Shown here piece by piece: positions 25,759 through 34,625 of a DNA stretch of 64,000 nucleotides. The position numbers were made by a program, and so were the translations under genes. Below the pieces are notes generated by a model. That model saw only the letters and a list, made by a program, of their open reading frames with translations. It searched no databases and was not told the DNA's origin. Numbering within the stretch: position 1 is the stretch's first letter; each line of letters opens with the position of its first letter. The DNA is from an uncultured Sphaerochaeta sp. (lineage in GTDB: Bacteria; Spirochaetota; Spirochaetia; Sphaerochaetales; Sphaerochaetaceae). Where the stretch lies: positions 2,877,715 to 2,941,714 of the forward strand of contig NZ_OY781873.1 in assembly GCF_963677075.1 (NCBI RefSeq), in the 5' to 3' direction.

Positions 25759-26504
25759 TCAATTTCCTCCTGCTTCTTCAGGACCTCCATGACCGTATCG
25801 AGGGCCCCTTTGAGCCCCATACGCATCTGCTTTGCATACGGATTGTAGCGTTGCAGGTCATAGAACAGCTGCATTGGATCATTACAGGTCTGCTCCACAA
25901 CACTCATAAGGGTCCTGTATCCCTTGGTCGCCAGTTTGGTATCGCCAAGGGAGAGTTCAGAGAGCGTACGCCCCACGAAGTGGGTAATCCCCTGAGACCA
26001 GGCAGCCTCACGGTCGTGTTGGTCACAGCTCATATGCATAACATCGAGGCCCCAACGGGCAAATTCATCCACCCACCATGAAAGCGTCTCGGTCTCGCAA
26101 TTGACCGGACAGATTACCAAGGGAAGGCCTTTCAGTCCATTCTTGCCGGAATCAGGGCCAAACATTGGGTGGGTTGCTATGCTTTGCACAGAGGAAGGGA
26201 GCAGCTCCTGCATAACCTTTGCCGGATACAGCTTCACCGAACAGGTGTCCATCACCACAGTGTCCTTCCCGATATTTCCAGCGGTACGTGTCAGTACGTC
26301 CTTGAAGGCGCTGATGGAAACACAGTAGAACAAAGCAGAACAGGTAAGGACTTCCTCCTCACTCCCGAGGCGCACCCCTGGGGGAACGGTTTTATTCCGT
26401 CTACTGTAGGCGATTACCTCAAACCCATGTCCAGCTAACTCCTTGGCCCAGAAGGATCCAAATCGTCCCAAGCCATATACTCCGATGCGCATGCTCTCTT
26501 TCAT
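25755..26504 (-). CDS. tyrA: Prephenate dehydrogenase family protein
   Basis: This 249-residue protein has an NAD-binding Rossmann start MRIGVYGLGRFGSFWAKEL, the catalytic-histidine segment ATHPMFGPDSG near residue 120 and the HDREAAWSQGITHFVGRTL helix of the TyrA dimer domain. It is short, without ACT or chorismate mutase parts, as in many stand-alone TyrA enzymes of tyrosine synthesis. ATG 26504 is chosen because it falls at the predicted transcription start; ATG 26492 would remove four residues. No other aromatic pathway genes adjoin, so arogenate use cannot be excluded. Confidence 0.86.
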   Translation of the reverse strand: MKESMRIGVYGLGRFGSFWAKELAGHGFEVIAYSRRNKTVPPGVRLGSEEEVLTCSALFYCVSISAFKDVLTRTAGNIGKDTVVMDTCSVKLYPAKVMQELLPSSVQSIATHPMFGPDSGKNGLKGLPLVICPVNCETETLSWWVDEFARWGLDVMHMSCDQHDREAAWSQGITHFVGRTLSELSLGDTKLATKGYRTLMSVVEQTCNDPMQLFYDLQRYNPYAKQMRMGLKGALDTVMEVLKKQEEIE

Positions 26505-26511
26505 GAACCGC

Positions 26512-26540
26512 ATTGTACTGGAAAGCAAACAAACGGGCAA
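26512..26540 (-). promoter_or_regulatory. Promoter of tyrA-mtaB, predicted leaderless
   Basis: On the minus strand TTGCCC (26540-26535), a 17-base spacer and TACAAT (26517-26512). The ATG at 26504 begins seven bases downstream with no Shine-Dalgarno. Confidence 0.65.
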
Positions 26541-26641
26541 GGAGGAGACTGGAATGACCAACCATCGAGCCTTTTCTAAGAGATTCTAACGTGATACACT
26601 GATTTGGTACTATCTAATCTAACCTGTCAAGGAGCATAACC

Positions 26642-27643
26642 ATGACGTTTGCAGAAAAAATGAAGGCCCAAGCAATTGAGGCCCAGAAAAATCTCGTCCT
26701 GGCCGAGGGTACTGAGAGCAGAACCATCCAGGCCGCAAGGAAGATTATCGATGAAAAATTGGCCAAATCGGTCATCTTGGTTGGGGCAGTGGATGCAGTG
26801 AAGAAAGCTGCAGAAGCAGTAAAGACCTCACTTGAAGGGATCTCAATTGTAGACCCATCTTCCAGTGAAGATCGTGAGGCTTTTGCCAAGGAATACCATG
26901 AGCTTAGAAAGCATAAAGGATTGAGCGAGGATGAAGCCTACCAGGGTATTATCGATCCTCTTCGCTGGGGAGCCATGATGGTCCGCCTGGGAAAGGCTGA
27001 TGCAATGGTTGCCGGTGCTGAGAATACCACCGGCAATGTGCTTCTTGCTGCCTTCCAGATTATCAAGACCAAGCCTGGGATCAAGTTTGCATCCTCATGT
27101 TTCGTGATGGCAACAGACAAGAGCGAATATGGGGCAAACGGCTCATTCATTTTTGCTGACTGCGCCACCATCCCCAACCCAACAGCTGAACAGCTGGCTG
27201 AGATTGCAGAAGCTTCTGCATTATCCTGCAAAACCTTCCTCAACACCGAGGCAAAGGTGGCCATGCTCAGCTACTCAACCAAGGGCTCTGCAAAGGGTGA
27301 TTTGGTCGACAAGGTGGTTACCGCTACCAATCTGGTCAAGGAAAAACTTCCTGAGTTGCAGATTGACGGGGAGTTGCAGCTCGATGCAGCCATTGTTCCC
27401 AGTGTTGCCAAGAGCAAGGCTCCTGATTCCACCGTCGCCGGTGGTGCCAATACCCTGATCTTCCCGGACCTCCAGGCTGGAAATATCGGCTACAAGCTTG
27501 TACAGCGTCTTGCTGGAGCTGAGGCCTATGGCCCAATCCTCCAGGGATTCGCCAAGCCGATCAGTGATCTCAGCCGTGGGTGTTCCGTTGAGGATATCGT
27601 GGTAACCAGTGCAATCACACTTGCACAGGCAGCAAGCATCTAA
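26642..27643 (+). CDS. pta: Phosphate acetyltransferase
   Basis: This 333-residue protein is a short (class I) Pta: [16 protein letters not shown], the [16 protein letters not shown] segment, [12 protein letters not shown], and the C-terminal [38 protein letters not shown]. It interconverts acetyl-CoA and acetyl phosphate, feeding ATP formation through acetate kinase in fermentation. AAGGAG precedes the ATG. No ackA is adjacent. A GC-rich hairpin follows the stop. Confidence 0.95.
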   Translation: MTFAEKMKAQAIEAQKNLVLAEGTESRTIQAARKIIDEKLAKSVILVGAVDAVKKAAEAVKTSLEGISIVDPSSSEDREAFAKEYHELRKHKGLSEDEAYQGIIDPLRWGAMMVRLGKADAMVAGAENTTGNVLLAAFQIIKTKPGIKFASSCFVMATDKSEYGANGSFIFADCATIPNPTAEQLAEIAEASALSCKTFLNTEAKVAMLSYSTKGSAKGDLVDKVVTATNLVKEKLPELQIDGELQLDAAIVPSVAKSKAPDSTVAGGANTLIFPDLQAGNIGYKLVQRLAGAEAYGPILQGFAKPISDLSRGCSVEDIVVTSAITLAQAASI

Positions 27644-27654
27644 GTTTCATGGAG

Positions 27655-27681
27655 AGGGCGGGAGTTTCATTTTCCCGCCCT
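27655..27681 (+). terminator. Terminator-like hairpin after pta
   Basis: AGGGCGGGA (27655-27663) pairs with TCCCGCCCT (27673-27681). The U-tract is nearly absent, so it may act mainly to stabilise the 3' end. Confidence 0.7.
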
Positions 27682-27736
27682 TGCCACGTTCCATACTTTT
27701 CTATACGATTGCCTCGTCTCCAAGGGTAGACAAGGC

Positions 27737-29134
27737 ATGCTCAGAAGTACAAAACCATTGAATCTTCTCGATCGATCGCTTCCTGCGAGAACCATCATCT
27801 GGGCACTCGCCTGGCCTACCATCCTTGAACAATTCCTACAAGTCACCGTTACCTATGTCGATTCAGCCATGGTAGGATCGCTGGGTGCCCAGGCAACTGC
27901 AGCAGTTTCGGTTCCAGCCTCAACCATCTGGCTGGTGAATGGGTGGATGAACGCATTTGCCATCGGCTTCTCTGTGTTGATGGCGCGTAACCTTGGCAGC
28001 GGAAAGACTGACAGAGCCCGTCTCATTACCAGACAGGCAATCCTATCTTCTCTCTTTTTTGGATTGTTCCTGACCTTCTCTTTCCTTATCATTGCAAGAA
28101 GACTTCCCTCATGGATAGGTGCTGAGGCAGCGGTGGAACCATTGGCACAGCAGTACTTCCACTATATCGCCTTGGGATACCTTCCGAACCTACTCATGAT
28201 TCTCATCAGTACCCTGCTTCGCCTCAGTGGGGACTCCAGGACACCGCTCTATCTCAATGGCCTGAACAACCTCATGAATATCCTTCTCAATCTCTTCTTC
28301 ATCTTCCCAAGCATCCCTCTGGGAGTAGTTACTCTTCCTGGTCTTGGACTCGGGGTGAGGGGTGCTGCAATGGCAACCAGTATCAGTTGCACAGTCACCA
28401 GCATCCTGCTTTTTGGGATATTGCTTACAACAAGCAACCCTATCCGCCTTTCACTGAAAGGGAGTTGGAAATTCGATGCCGCCATTCTCAAGAGCTCACT
28501 CCGTCTGGCTCTTCCGATGGCACTTGAACGATCGACGCTCTCATTCGGCCAGATCGTCTACACGAAAATGGTTGGAACATTGGGAACCACCGCCCTTGCT
28601 GCACACTTCTTGGCGATCAATGCAGAGTCAATGACCTACCTGCCGGCAAGTGGCTTCGCCACCGCAGCCACCACACTGGTGGCCCAATCACTTGGCAGCG
28701 AAGACAAACAACTTGCCCGCCGTTTTGCCAGCACCTGCGTTGCTATGGGAACACTCCTGATGACACTTATGGGAGTAATCCTCTACCTGTTTGCCCCACT
28801 TCTGATGAGCTTCTTTACCCGTGATGCCCAGGTCATTGCACTTGGATCCCGGGTATTGCGTCTGGAAGCCTTCGCTGAGCCTGCCTTCGGCCTCTCCATT
28901 CTTGTGTTTGGGGTACTTCGTGGTGCGGGCGATACCAAAGGGCCCTTTCATATTGCGGTAACCGGGATGTGGTTGATCCGACTTCCCCTTGCCTACCTGT
29001 TGCTGAGCACAACCAATCTTGCACTCATGGGTATCTGGCTTGCAATGGTCGCTGACCTGAATATCAGGGGAATCATCTGTCTTGTACGGTATCGCCGTTT
29101 TACGTGGCTTGATAGTTGGAGAGAGACTCACTAA
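27737..29134 (+). CDS. MATE family efflux transporter (second copy)
   Basis: This 465-residue protein with about twelve helices has the MATE pattern WALAWPTILEQFLQVTVTYVDSAMVGSLG in the first half and LALPMALERSTLSFGQ in the second. It is only distantly similar to the MATE protein at 8454. Substrate unknown; multidrug/sodium exchange is usual for the family. A possible promoter is TTGCCA (27681-27686), 17 bases, TACGAT (27704-27709). Its 3' end overlaps rsmA on the opposite strand by 35 bases. Confidence 0.88.
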   Translation: MLRSTKPLNLLDRSLPARTIIWALAWPTILEQFLQVTVTYVDSAMVGSLGAQATAAVSVPASTIWLVNGWMNAFAIGFSVLMARNLGSGKTDRARLITRQAILSSLFFGLFLTFSFLIIARRLPSWIGAEAAVEPLAQQYFHYIALGYLPNLLMILISTLLRLSGDSRTPLYLNGLNNLMNILLNLFFIFPSIPLGVVTLPGLGLGVRGAAMATSISCTVTSILLFGILLTTSNPIRLSLKGSWKFDAAILKSSLRLALPMALERSTLSFGQIVYTKMVGTLGTTALAAHFLAINAESMTYLPASGFATAATTLVAQSLGSEDKQLARRFASTCVAMGTLLMTLMGVILYLFAPLLMSFFTRDAQVIALGSRVLRLEAFAEPAFGLSILVFGVLRGAGDTKGPFHIAVTGMWLIRLPLAYLLLSTTNLALMGIWLAMVADLNIRGIICLVRYRRFTWLDSWRETH

Positions 29135-29978
29135 GGGAAAGAAACTGGGGCCAAGAAAGGGCTTCAGCCCTGAGGGACGGATCAACATTGCTCTCAGCAA
29201 GCAGCGATGCAACGCCTTCCTTACCCAGCAGTGCACCAATCTTTCCACCCATCAGATTATTTTTCACCGTCTTTCTGCGCTGGGCAAACAAGTCCCTGAT
29301 GACCAACAAGAAATGTGGACGCAACTCATCCTTGACCAAACTCTCCTCTCGCAGTGCAAAGTGCACTACACTGCTGGTGACATTGGGTTTAGGGAAAAAT
29401 GCTCCTGCATTGATGACAAACGATTGGGTCACCTCATAATCCATCTGGGCAAGAAGCGAAAATGATGACCACATCTTTGACCCTGGAGATGCACAGAGAC
29501 GGTCAACCACCTCTTTTTGCAGGGTAAAGACCATCTGCGGGATACGATACCCTTCCTCAAGGATTTTCGCGATCACCACTGACCCTACATTGTAGGGAAG
29601 ATTGCCACAGATTCTTTCAGGTAGAGATTGCTCCCCAAAAGTCTTTGGCAAAGTCTTCAAGGCATCACCTTCAACAAGATGGAAATTAGGGTCCTCACCG
29701 AATGCATGCTCCCTGAGAATCCTGCAGAACCCATGGTCAATCTCGAAAGCAGTAACTTCTGCTCCTCTTTCCAAAAGCAACGCGGTAAGGGAGCCAATCC
29801 CAGGGCCAACTTCCCAAACCGTAGTATTCTCCAGCGGTTCAAGGAGTGAGACGATGCGTTCACGGACCGGTTTCGAGATCAGGAAGTTCTGTCCAAATTT
29901 CTTGGTCATCGCCAGACCCTCTCTCTGCAGCAGATCGCTGATCGCATGTGGCGAATCGTAGGCAAAGTTCCAACGCAT
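29100..29978 (-). CDS. rsmA: 16S rRNA adenine dimethyltransferase RsmA (KsgA)
   Basis: This 292-residue protein has the KsgA pattern: KKFGQNFLISKPVRERIV near residue 25, SAM motif I EVGPGIGSLTALLLERGAEVTAFEID and catalytic motif IV NLPYNVGS. It dimethylates two adjacent adenines in helix 45 of 16S rRNA. ATG 29978 has GAAGGAGAG directly upstream. That start lies inside the upstream comEC frame, giving an overlap of 119 bases. The 3' end also overlaps the convergent MATE gene. Confidence 0.94.
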   Translation of the reverse strand: MRWNFAYDSPHAISDLLQREGLAMTKKFGQNFLISKPVRERIVSLLEPLENTTVWEVGPGIGSLTALLLERGAEVTAFEIDHGFCRILREHAFGEDPNFHLVEGDALKTLPKTFGEQSLPERICGNLPYNVGSVVIAKILEEGYRIPQMVFTLQKEVVDRLCASPGSKMWSSFSLLAQMDYEVTQSFVINAGAFFPKPNVTSSVVHFALREESLVKDELRPHFLLVIRDLFAQRRKTVKNNLMGGKIGALLGKEGVASLLAESNVDPSLRAEALSWPQFLSLSESLSNYQAT

Positions 29979-31344
29979 ACTCTCTCCTTCGTTTTGTTTG
30001 CAAGACTCGCTTAGCATAGCCAATTGCGATAAGCGAGGTCAACAGAACAAGCACAAAGAGCGCATAGCTCCCCCATGACAGCATCCAGGTCTGCTCACTA
30101 CCAAAGGTGAGCAATGCATCTACTCCCCGATACACAAGGCTAAGAGGACATGAACACCAGGTGCCGAACAGGAGTGCCAGGAAACTGAACAACATGGCAA
30201 GATTGATCAGGAGGGTTGCAGGGACACTGTAGAGCAAGCCTGCTGGGTTCCAGGAACCTGTAAGCATCATACTGGCAGGGCCTGTGCCAAGAACAGCAAG
30301 CGCTGTGCTTATAAGGGGTAATGAAGGGAGACCACTGCCGAAGAGTATCATGGCAAAGGCAGCATAACTGTAGAGAAACGCAAAATGCATAACCGAGTTC
30401 GGGAAAAGCCATACTTGCAGAAACCCCGTGAGATAGAAAGAAATGAGCAAGGGAAATTGTTTCGCAAACGGTCCCAATTGAAACAAATACATACCTAATG
30501 CTCTGAGTAATGAAGGTTTCGGCCCCACAGCCATTACATAGAGGCAGGGGACGATGAGTGCAAAACGCTTGCCCCAGTAGGGACCGAAGAGACGCTTGGC
30601 CCCTATACCTGCAAGCAAAATAAAAAAATGCAGGTGCATTCCAGACAGGGCAAGGATATGGGCACATCCACAAAGGATTGCCTTATCCTTGAGAGCGAAG
30701 GATTCCCCGCTCAACTGACCCAAAAGCAGAAGGGAAGCAAGACCCCTTACATTTGCATCCTCAATACACACATCCAGGCGTCCTTGCAAGCGTTCTAGCA
30801 TGGTTCGACGCCCAAGTGCAAACGGAGGTATCACAAGTACCTGTATATCCCCCCCATAGAAGACAGAACCGGTATCGTCCCACTGCCCCCAAACCTGGAC
30901 AGTACTGGAAGCTACCAATACCTCTTCTACAGGAACCAAAACCGGCATAACACCGGAAGCACTTCCCCCATAGCCCCCTTTGGATGCACACCCTGTCAAT
31001 ATAAGACGCAGCAACTGATCTCCACTACGGGACAGTGATGAATCCTCCTGCAAGGTTCCTTCCAAGCTCACGATTCTATCTTGAGGAATTGCAAAGGATG
31101 GAGTACTGCTGGCAATGCCTCTACCCAACAACAGGTAAAAGCAATACACGAGGGATGTGAGTATGATCAAGGATCTTGAGCAGGAGGGAAAGAATGGGGC
31201 CGCAATGAGCACAAGGACACCCAAGGCCACTCCCACCAGCAGGGGATAGGCGAAAAGAAATGACCCACGACAGGCCAAATAGATAGCCAGTGTGAATAGA
31301 GGGAGCAAGAGTTTCAATGGATGAAAAAGGTCTTCCATATACAT
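29860..31344 (-). CDS. comEC: ComEC/Rec2-type DNA-uptake channel protein, short form
   Basis: This polytopic membrane protein of about 494 residues has the Competence-domain motif CGCAHILALSGMHLHFFILLAG near residue 235, preceded by a DUF4131-like OB region and followed by eight or more helices. ComEC carries single-stranded DNA through the inner membrane in transformation. The C-terminal metallo-beta-lactamase nuclease domain of many ComEC proteins is missing. The start is uncertain: ATG 31344 follows GGGG, ATG 31365 has no site. The last 39 residues are read through the start of rsmA and look non-native, so a lost stop or a small frameshift is possible. Confidence 0.85.
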   Translation of the reverse strand: MYMEDLFHPLKLLLPLFTLAIYLACRGSFLFAYPLLVGVALGVLVLIAAPFFPSCSRSLIILTSLVYCFYLLLGRGIASSTPSFAIPQDRIVSLEGTLQEDSSLSRSGDQLLRLILTGCASKGGYGGSASGVMPVLVPVEEVLVASSTVQVWGQWDDTGSVFYGGDIQVLVIPPFALGRRTMLERLQGRLDVCIEDANVRGLASLLLLGQLSGESFALKDKAILCGCAHILALSGMHLHFFILLAGIGAKRLFGPYWGKRFALIVPCLYVMAVGPKPSLLRALGMYLFQLGPFAKQFPLLISFYLTGFLQVWLFPNSVMHFAFLYSYAAFAMILFGSGLPSLPLISTALAVLGTGPASMMLTGSWNPAGLLYSVPATLLINLAMLFSFLALLFGTWCSCPLSLVYRGVDALLTFGSEQTWMLSWGSYALFVLVLLTSLIAIGYAKRVLQTKRRREYALELCLRFATCDQRSAAERGSGDDQEIWTELPDLETGP

Positions 31345-31375
31345 GGAAGACCCCACGGGTTGCATTTTGCTTCAG

Positions 31376-32149
31376 CTACAGCTCCATAAGAGAGACCAAC
31401 AAGGCAAGCAGTCCAATATCAAGTCTCTTCTGCATGCTCTGGTGAAACAGACGGGCAGCAAGACGCTCATCTTTCTTACGTTGCATCCGTTGATTGTGAA
31501 CTTTCAGTGCCATCCTGTAGAGGCTCTTGTTGTAGATACGTAGATATCGTGCCAACAATTCTCCAATTTCCTTCAGTGTCTCATTCGAACCATCATAGCT
31601 GATTGGTTTAAGAGGCTCTGAGGAGACCAAGGCAAGACTGTTACAAAGTTCAAGCGGATCGGCAGAAGAAGCTTCATCAAGGAACGATTCAACAGCAAAC
31701 AACTGTTCATCGATTTCCTGTTCTCTCTCCCCACAGCGCAACTTCAGCTCATAGCGCCTTCTTTGTGCGACAGAGGAGCGAGTGTCCTTCTTGGCAAGGT
31801 AACTCCAGGCAAGTACAACCAGACCACCGCTGATAAGCAGTTCATCAACCATGGGAAGAGGATCCCTGATCGCCAATGACATGAAGAAATAGGAAGCAGT
31901 GAATACAACTGCCGAGATCAAGAGCCTTGGGATGTACTGCTTGTTCTGGATCCAGCGATCGACACTGAAATCAATGGCAGCATAGAGTGCATAGGAAACT
32001 TCATCCTTCTGGTTTTTTGTCAGCATTCCACTACTCTTGAGCACAACCTGCTCATCTTCACTCCAGTTCCCTACCCGGGTGGTATCTAGGTAGGGAGAGA
32101 GTGTGAGGTTTTCTTTGTTCTGTCGTTGCAGTAAATAGCAAGTAATCAC
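31376..32149 (-). CDS. Membrane protein of unknown function
   Basis: I do not recognise this 257-residue protein. It has two adjacent hydrophobic helices at about residues 73-93 and 100-118, flanked by a charged N-terminal region and a long helical, charged C-terminal half (residues 130-257) that should lie in the cytoplasm. The C-terminal end is very basic (MQRKKDERLAARLF) before a short hydrophobic tail. Its ATG overlaps the stop of the phosphosugar mutase gene (ATGA) and it is followed closely by comEC, so it belongs to the five-gene HAD-mutase-membrane protein-comEC-rsmA run. Confidence 0.75.
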   Translation of the reverse strand: MITCYLLQRQNKENLTLSPYLDTTRVGNWSEDEQVVLKSSGMLTKNQKDEVSYALYAAIDFSVDRWIQNKQYIPRLLISAVVFTASYFFMSLAIRDPLPMVDELLISGGLVVLAWSYLAKKDTRSSVAQRRRYELKLRCGEREQEIDEQLFAVESFLDEASSADPLELCNSLALVSSEPLKPISYDGSNETLKEIGELLARYLRIYNKSLYRMALKVHNQRMQRKKDERLAARLFHQSMQKRLDIGLLALLVSLMEL

Positions 32150-33858
32150 GAGAGGGCCGCCTTATATGCGTCTATCCGTGTACCCAGGTTCTGTTCGAAC
32201 TCGGTACGGTCTGTTCCCTCCGCAGAGAAGAAGAAGTAGTATTTGATTTTTGGTTCAGTTCCACTTGGTCGTACCACTATCTTGTCTCCACCCTCCAGGA
32301 AGAGGATAAGGACATCACTGGGAGGAAATTCTGTTTGTTTCCCGTCAAGCAGATCCTGCTTGCTGGTAATTGTATGCCCGGCCAGCTCATCACCCACATT
32401 GAGTTTTCGCAGCCCAGCCATTATCTGAGCCATCTTATCCTTCCCTGATGCTCCTTCATAGTCCTTTGCAAAGACCGATTCTGTAGAGAACCCCCATGTA
32501 TCATAAATCTGATCCAATCGATCCTTGAGGGTCAGTCCTTTGCTGGACCAGTGGCACATCATCTCAACACTCATCAGAGCGCTGCTGATGGCATCCTTGT
32601 CACGTACCTGGGGAAGGGTCAGGTATCCGTAGCTCTCTTCACATCCAAACAGGAAATATTCACGCTCTCCTTTTGGACCTTCCAGAGAAGCAATCTCCTC
32701 TGCAATATATTTGAAACCGGTGAGAACATCCTTGCACCTTCCCCCCTGGCTCTCGACAATTCGCTTCACCAAGTCAGTGGTAACCAGACTCTTCACCACC
32801 AGAGGGGTTTTCTTCTCTTGATTCTCACGATCAGCCCCCATCAGGTAATCGGCAAGCAATACAGCAATCTGATTACCCGTGAGTAGATGATAGACATCTT
32901 TCTTTTCCGAAAGTGGAATGGCGATCCCCAGTCGGTCTGCATCAGGGTCGGTTCCCAGTACGATGTCAGCTTTCTCACGCTTGGCAAGCGCTAAGGCCAT
33001 CTTCATCGCCTCTGGATGTTCTGGATTGGGCAAGGGAACGGTGGGGAAGTTCCCATCCGGTTCCTGTTGTTCCTCCACAACCACACACTTGATCCCAACC
33101 TGGGAGAGCAGGTGCTGCAAAGGGAGATTGCCTGAACCATGCAGGGGGGTGTACACCACCGTAATCGGGTTATTCTGCACCAAGGCAGGCCGTCTGAGAT
33201 TCTGCAACGCAGTATGAAAGTATGCTTGATCAACCTTTTCAGGAACAGGGACGAGCAAACCCTTGGAACGAGCACTTTCAACGCTGATCTTCTTGATATC
33301 CTTTGCTTTCACCGCATTTGCGCGTTCAGCGATTCCAAAATCATGGGGAGGTGTTACCTGCCCTCCATCCTTCCAGTAGACTTTATAGCCGTTGTACTGA
33401 GACGGATTATGGCTGGCGGTGATCACAATACCAGCAGTGGTTTGCAGGTAGCGTACCGCAAAGCTGAGCATCGGAACGGGGTGCAGTACCGGATAGAGAA
33501 AAACAGAGACCCCATTTGCTGCAAGTACCAGAGCTGCTTCATTGGCAAACAGGTCACTATAGTTACGACTGTCGTATGCGATGACCACAGAAGGGTTGCT
33601 GGAAGCCTCACAGAGATACTCACTCAAGCCTTGGGTAACCTTACGAATCATGTAGGTATTGATTCGGTTGGTGCCACCTCCAATGACCCCCCTCATTCCT
33701 GCGGTGCCGAAGGAAAGACTGGTATAGAAACGATCATACAGCGATTCCCAGTCACCACCTGCAAGTTCTTGTTCAACAGCTTCCTTGAATACCTGCTGGT
33801 CCTCTGCTTGTAGATAAGCTTCAGCCTTGCTTCTTAGATCTTTCTCATTGTACGCCAT
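32146..33858 (-). CDS. Phosphoglucomutase/phosphomannomutase (alpha-D-phosphohexomutase family)
   Basis: This 570-residue protein has all four family signatures: substrate start SFGTAGMRGVIGGG, catalytic serine loop TASHNPSQYNGYKVY, metal-binding loop DPDADRLGIAI, sugar-binding GCEESYG and phosphate-binding RPSGTEPKIKYYF. Length and pattern fit the PgcA-like phosphoglucomutases that interconvert glucose 1- and 6-phosphate. ATG 33858 is chosen because GGAGG lies nine bases upstream. It overlaps the preceding HAD gene by 14 bases and the following gene by four. Confidence 0.93.
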   Translation of the reverse strand: MAYNEKDLRSKAEAYLQAEDQQVFKEAVEQELAGGDWESLYDRFYTSLSFGTAGMRGVIGGGTNRINTYMIRKVTQGLSEYLCEASSNPSVVIAYDSRNYSDLFANEAALVLAANGVSVFLYPVLHPVPMLSFAVRYLQTTAGIVITASHNPSQYNGYKVYWKDGGQVTPPHDFGIAERANAVKAKDIKKISVESARSKGLLVPVPEKVDQAYFHTALQNLRRPALVQNNPITVVYTPLHGSGNLPLQHLLSQVGIKCVVVEEQQEPDGNFPTVPLPNPEHPEAMKMALALAKREKADIVLGTDPDADRLGIAIPLSEKKDVYHLLTGNQIAVLLADYLMGADRENQEKKTPLVVKSLVTTDLVKRIVESQGGRCKDVLTGFKYIAEEIASLEGPKGEREYFLFGCEESYGYLTLPQVRDKDAISSALMSVEMMCHWSSKGLTLKDRLDQIYDTWGFSTESVFAKDYEGASGKDKMAQIMAGLRKLNVGDELAGHTITSKQDLLDGKQTEFPPSDVLILFLEGGDKIVVRPSGTEPKIKYYFFFSAEGTDRTEFEQNLGTRIDAYKAALS

Positions 33859-34522
33859 AGATTGCATCCTCCAATTCATCTACCGTATCGACAACCACAG
33901 AGCCAGGAAGTGCTTGCAGTTCTTCCTTCGGTCTGAATCCCCACGAGACCAAAATATGAGAACACCCAGCATTCTGGGCAGTCTGATAATCCACTTCACT
34001 ATCCCCAATGTAACAGAGTTCTCCTACGTTTACACCCTGCCTGCTGCAAAAAAGGTCAATGGCATATCGATCGGGCTTTCTGGGAGAACCCTCTACCAAT
34101 CCTCTTACAGATGCAAAAGAATACTGGGGAAGGAGTTGTTGTACAATTTTTTGGGTAAGGATATCCTCTTTGTTGGAAAGAATACCTAGAGCTATCCCAG
34201 AGCGCTCTAATTTATCAAGAAGAGGAAGGATGCCTTCATAGGGATGACTCTTATCAGCATAGTGTGCCTGATAATGGTCCATCATTGACTGATAGAGAAA
34301 TGCAAACCGAGCTTCCTCAACGGGGTGGTTATAGTAGGACAGAGCACCCTTGAGTGCATTGTAGAGACCTCGCCCAACAACCTGTTTTGTCAATGTCACA
34401 GAGAAGGGAGGCAGTCCCTCCAAGAAAAGAGCGGCATTGAAAGCACTACGGATATCCTCAATGGTATCAATGAGGGTACCGTCCATATCGAAGAGGATTG
34501 CCTTTTGCAACGGTTTCAACAT
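33845..34522 (-). CDS. HAD-superfamily phosphatase (phosphoglycolate phosphatase-like)
   Basis: This 225-residue protein has HAD motif I FDMDGTLID, motif II GILSNKE, and motif III/IV KPDRYAID and YIGDSEVDYQTAQNAG. The cap is of the Gph/PgmB kind, so phosphoglycolate or beta-phosphoglucose are candidate substrates; being next to a phosphoglucomutase makes the latter worth a thought. ATG 34522 has no Shine-Dalgarno but sits at a predicted transcription start. It begins the run of five genes to rsmA. Confidence 0.85.
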   Translation of the reverse strand: MLKPLQKAILFDMDGTLIDTIEDIRSAFNAALFLEGLPPFSVTLTKQVVGRGLYNALKGALSYYNHPVEEARFAFLYQSMMDHYQAHYADKSHPYEGILPLLDKLERSGIALGILSNKEDILTQKIVQQLLPQYSFASVRGLVEGSPRKPDRYAIDLFCSRQGVNVGELCYIGDSEVDYQTAQNAGCSHILVSWGFRPKEELQALPGSVVVDTVDELEDAIYGVQ

Positions 34523-34528
34523 ATCGCC

Positions 34529-34558
34529 ATTATCGAACATAGAACGGTGGCAAGTCAA
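34529..34558 (-). promoter_or_regulatory. Promoter of the HAD-mutase-comEC-rsmA run, predicted leaderless
   Basis: On the minus strand TTGACT (34558-34553), an 18-base spacer and GATAAT (34534-34529). The ATG begins six bases downstream at 34522. Confidence 0.65.
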
Positions 34559-34590
34559 CAAACGTTTCGATAAAAGGAAGACCCTACGTT

Positions 34591-34619
34591 TTGACAAAAG
34601 AAGTACTCTCCGCTATTGT
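34591..34619 (+). promoter_or_regulatory. Promoter of the RlmI-like gene, predicted leaderless
   Basis: TTGACA (34591-34596), a 17-base spacer and TATTGT (34614-34619). The ATG lies six bases further at 34626 and has no Shine-Dalgarno. This promoter and that of the HAD gene are divergent within 105 bases. Confidence 0.75.
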
Positions 34620-34625
34620 GTACCC

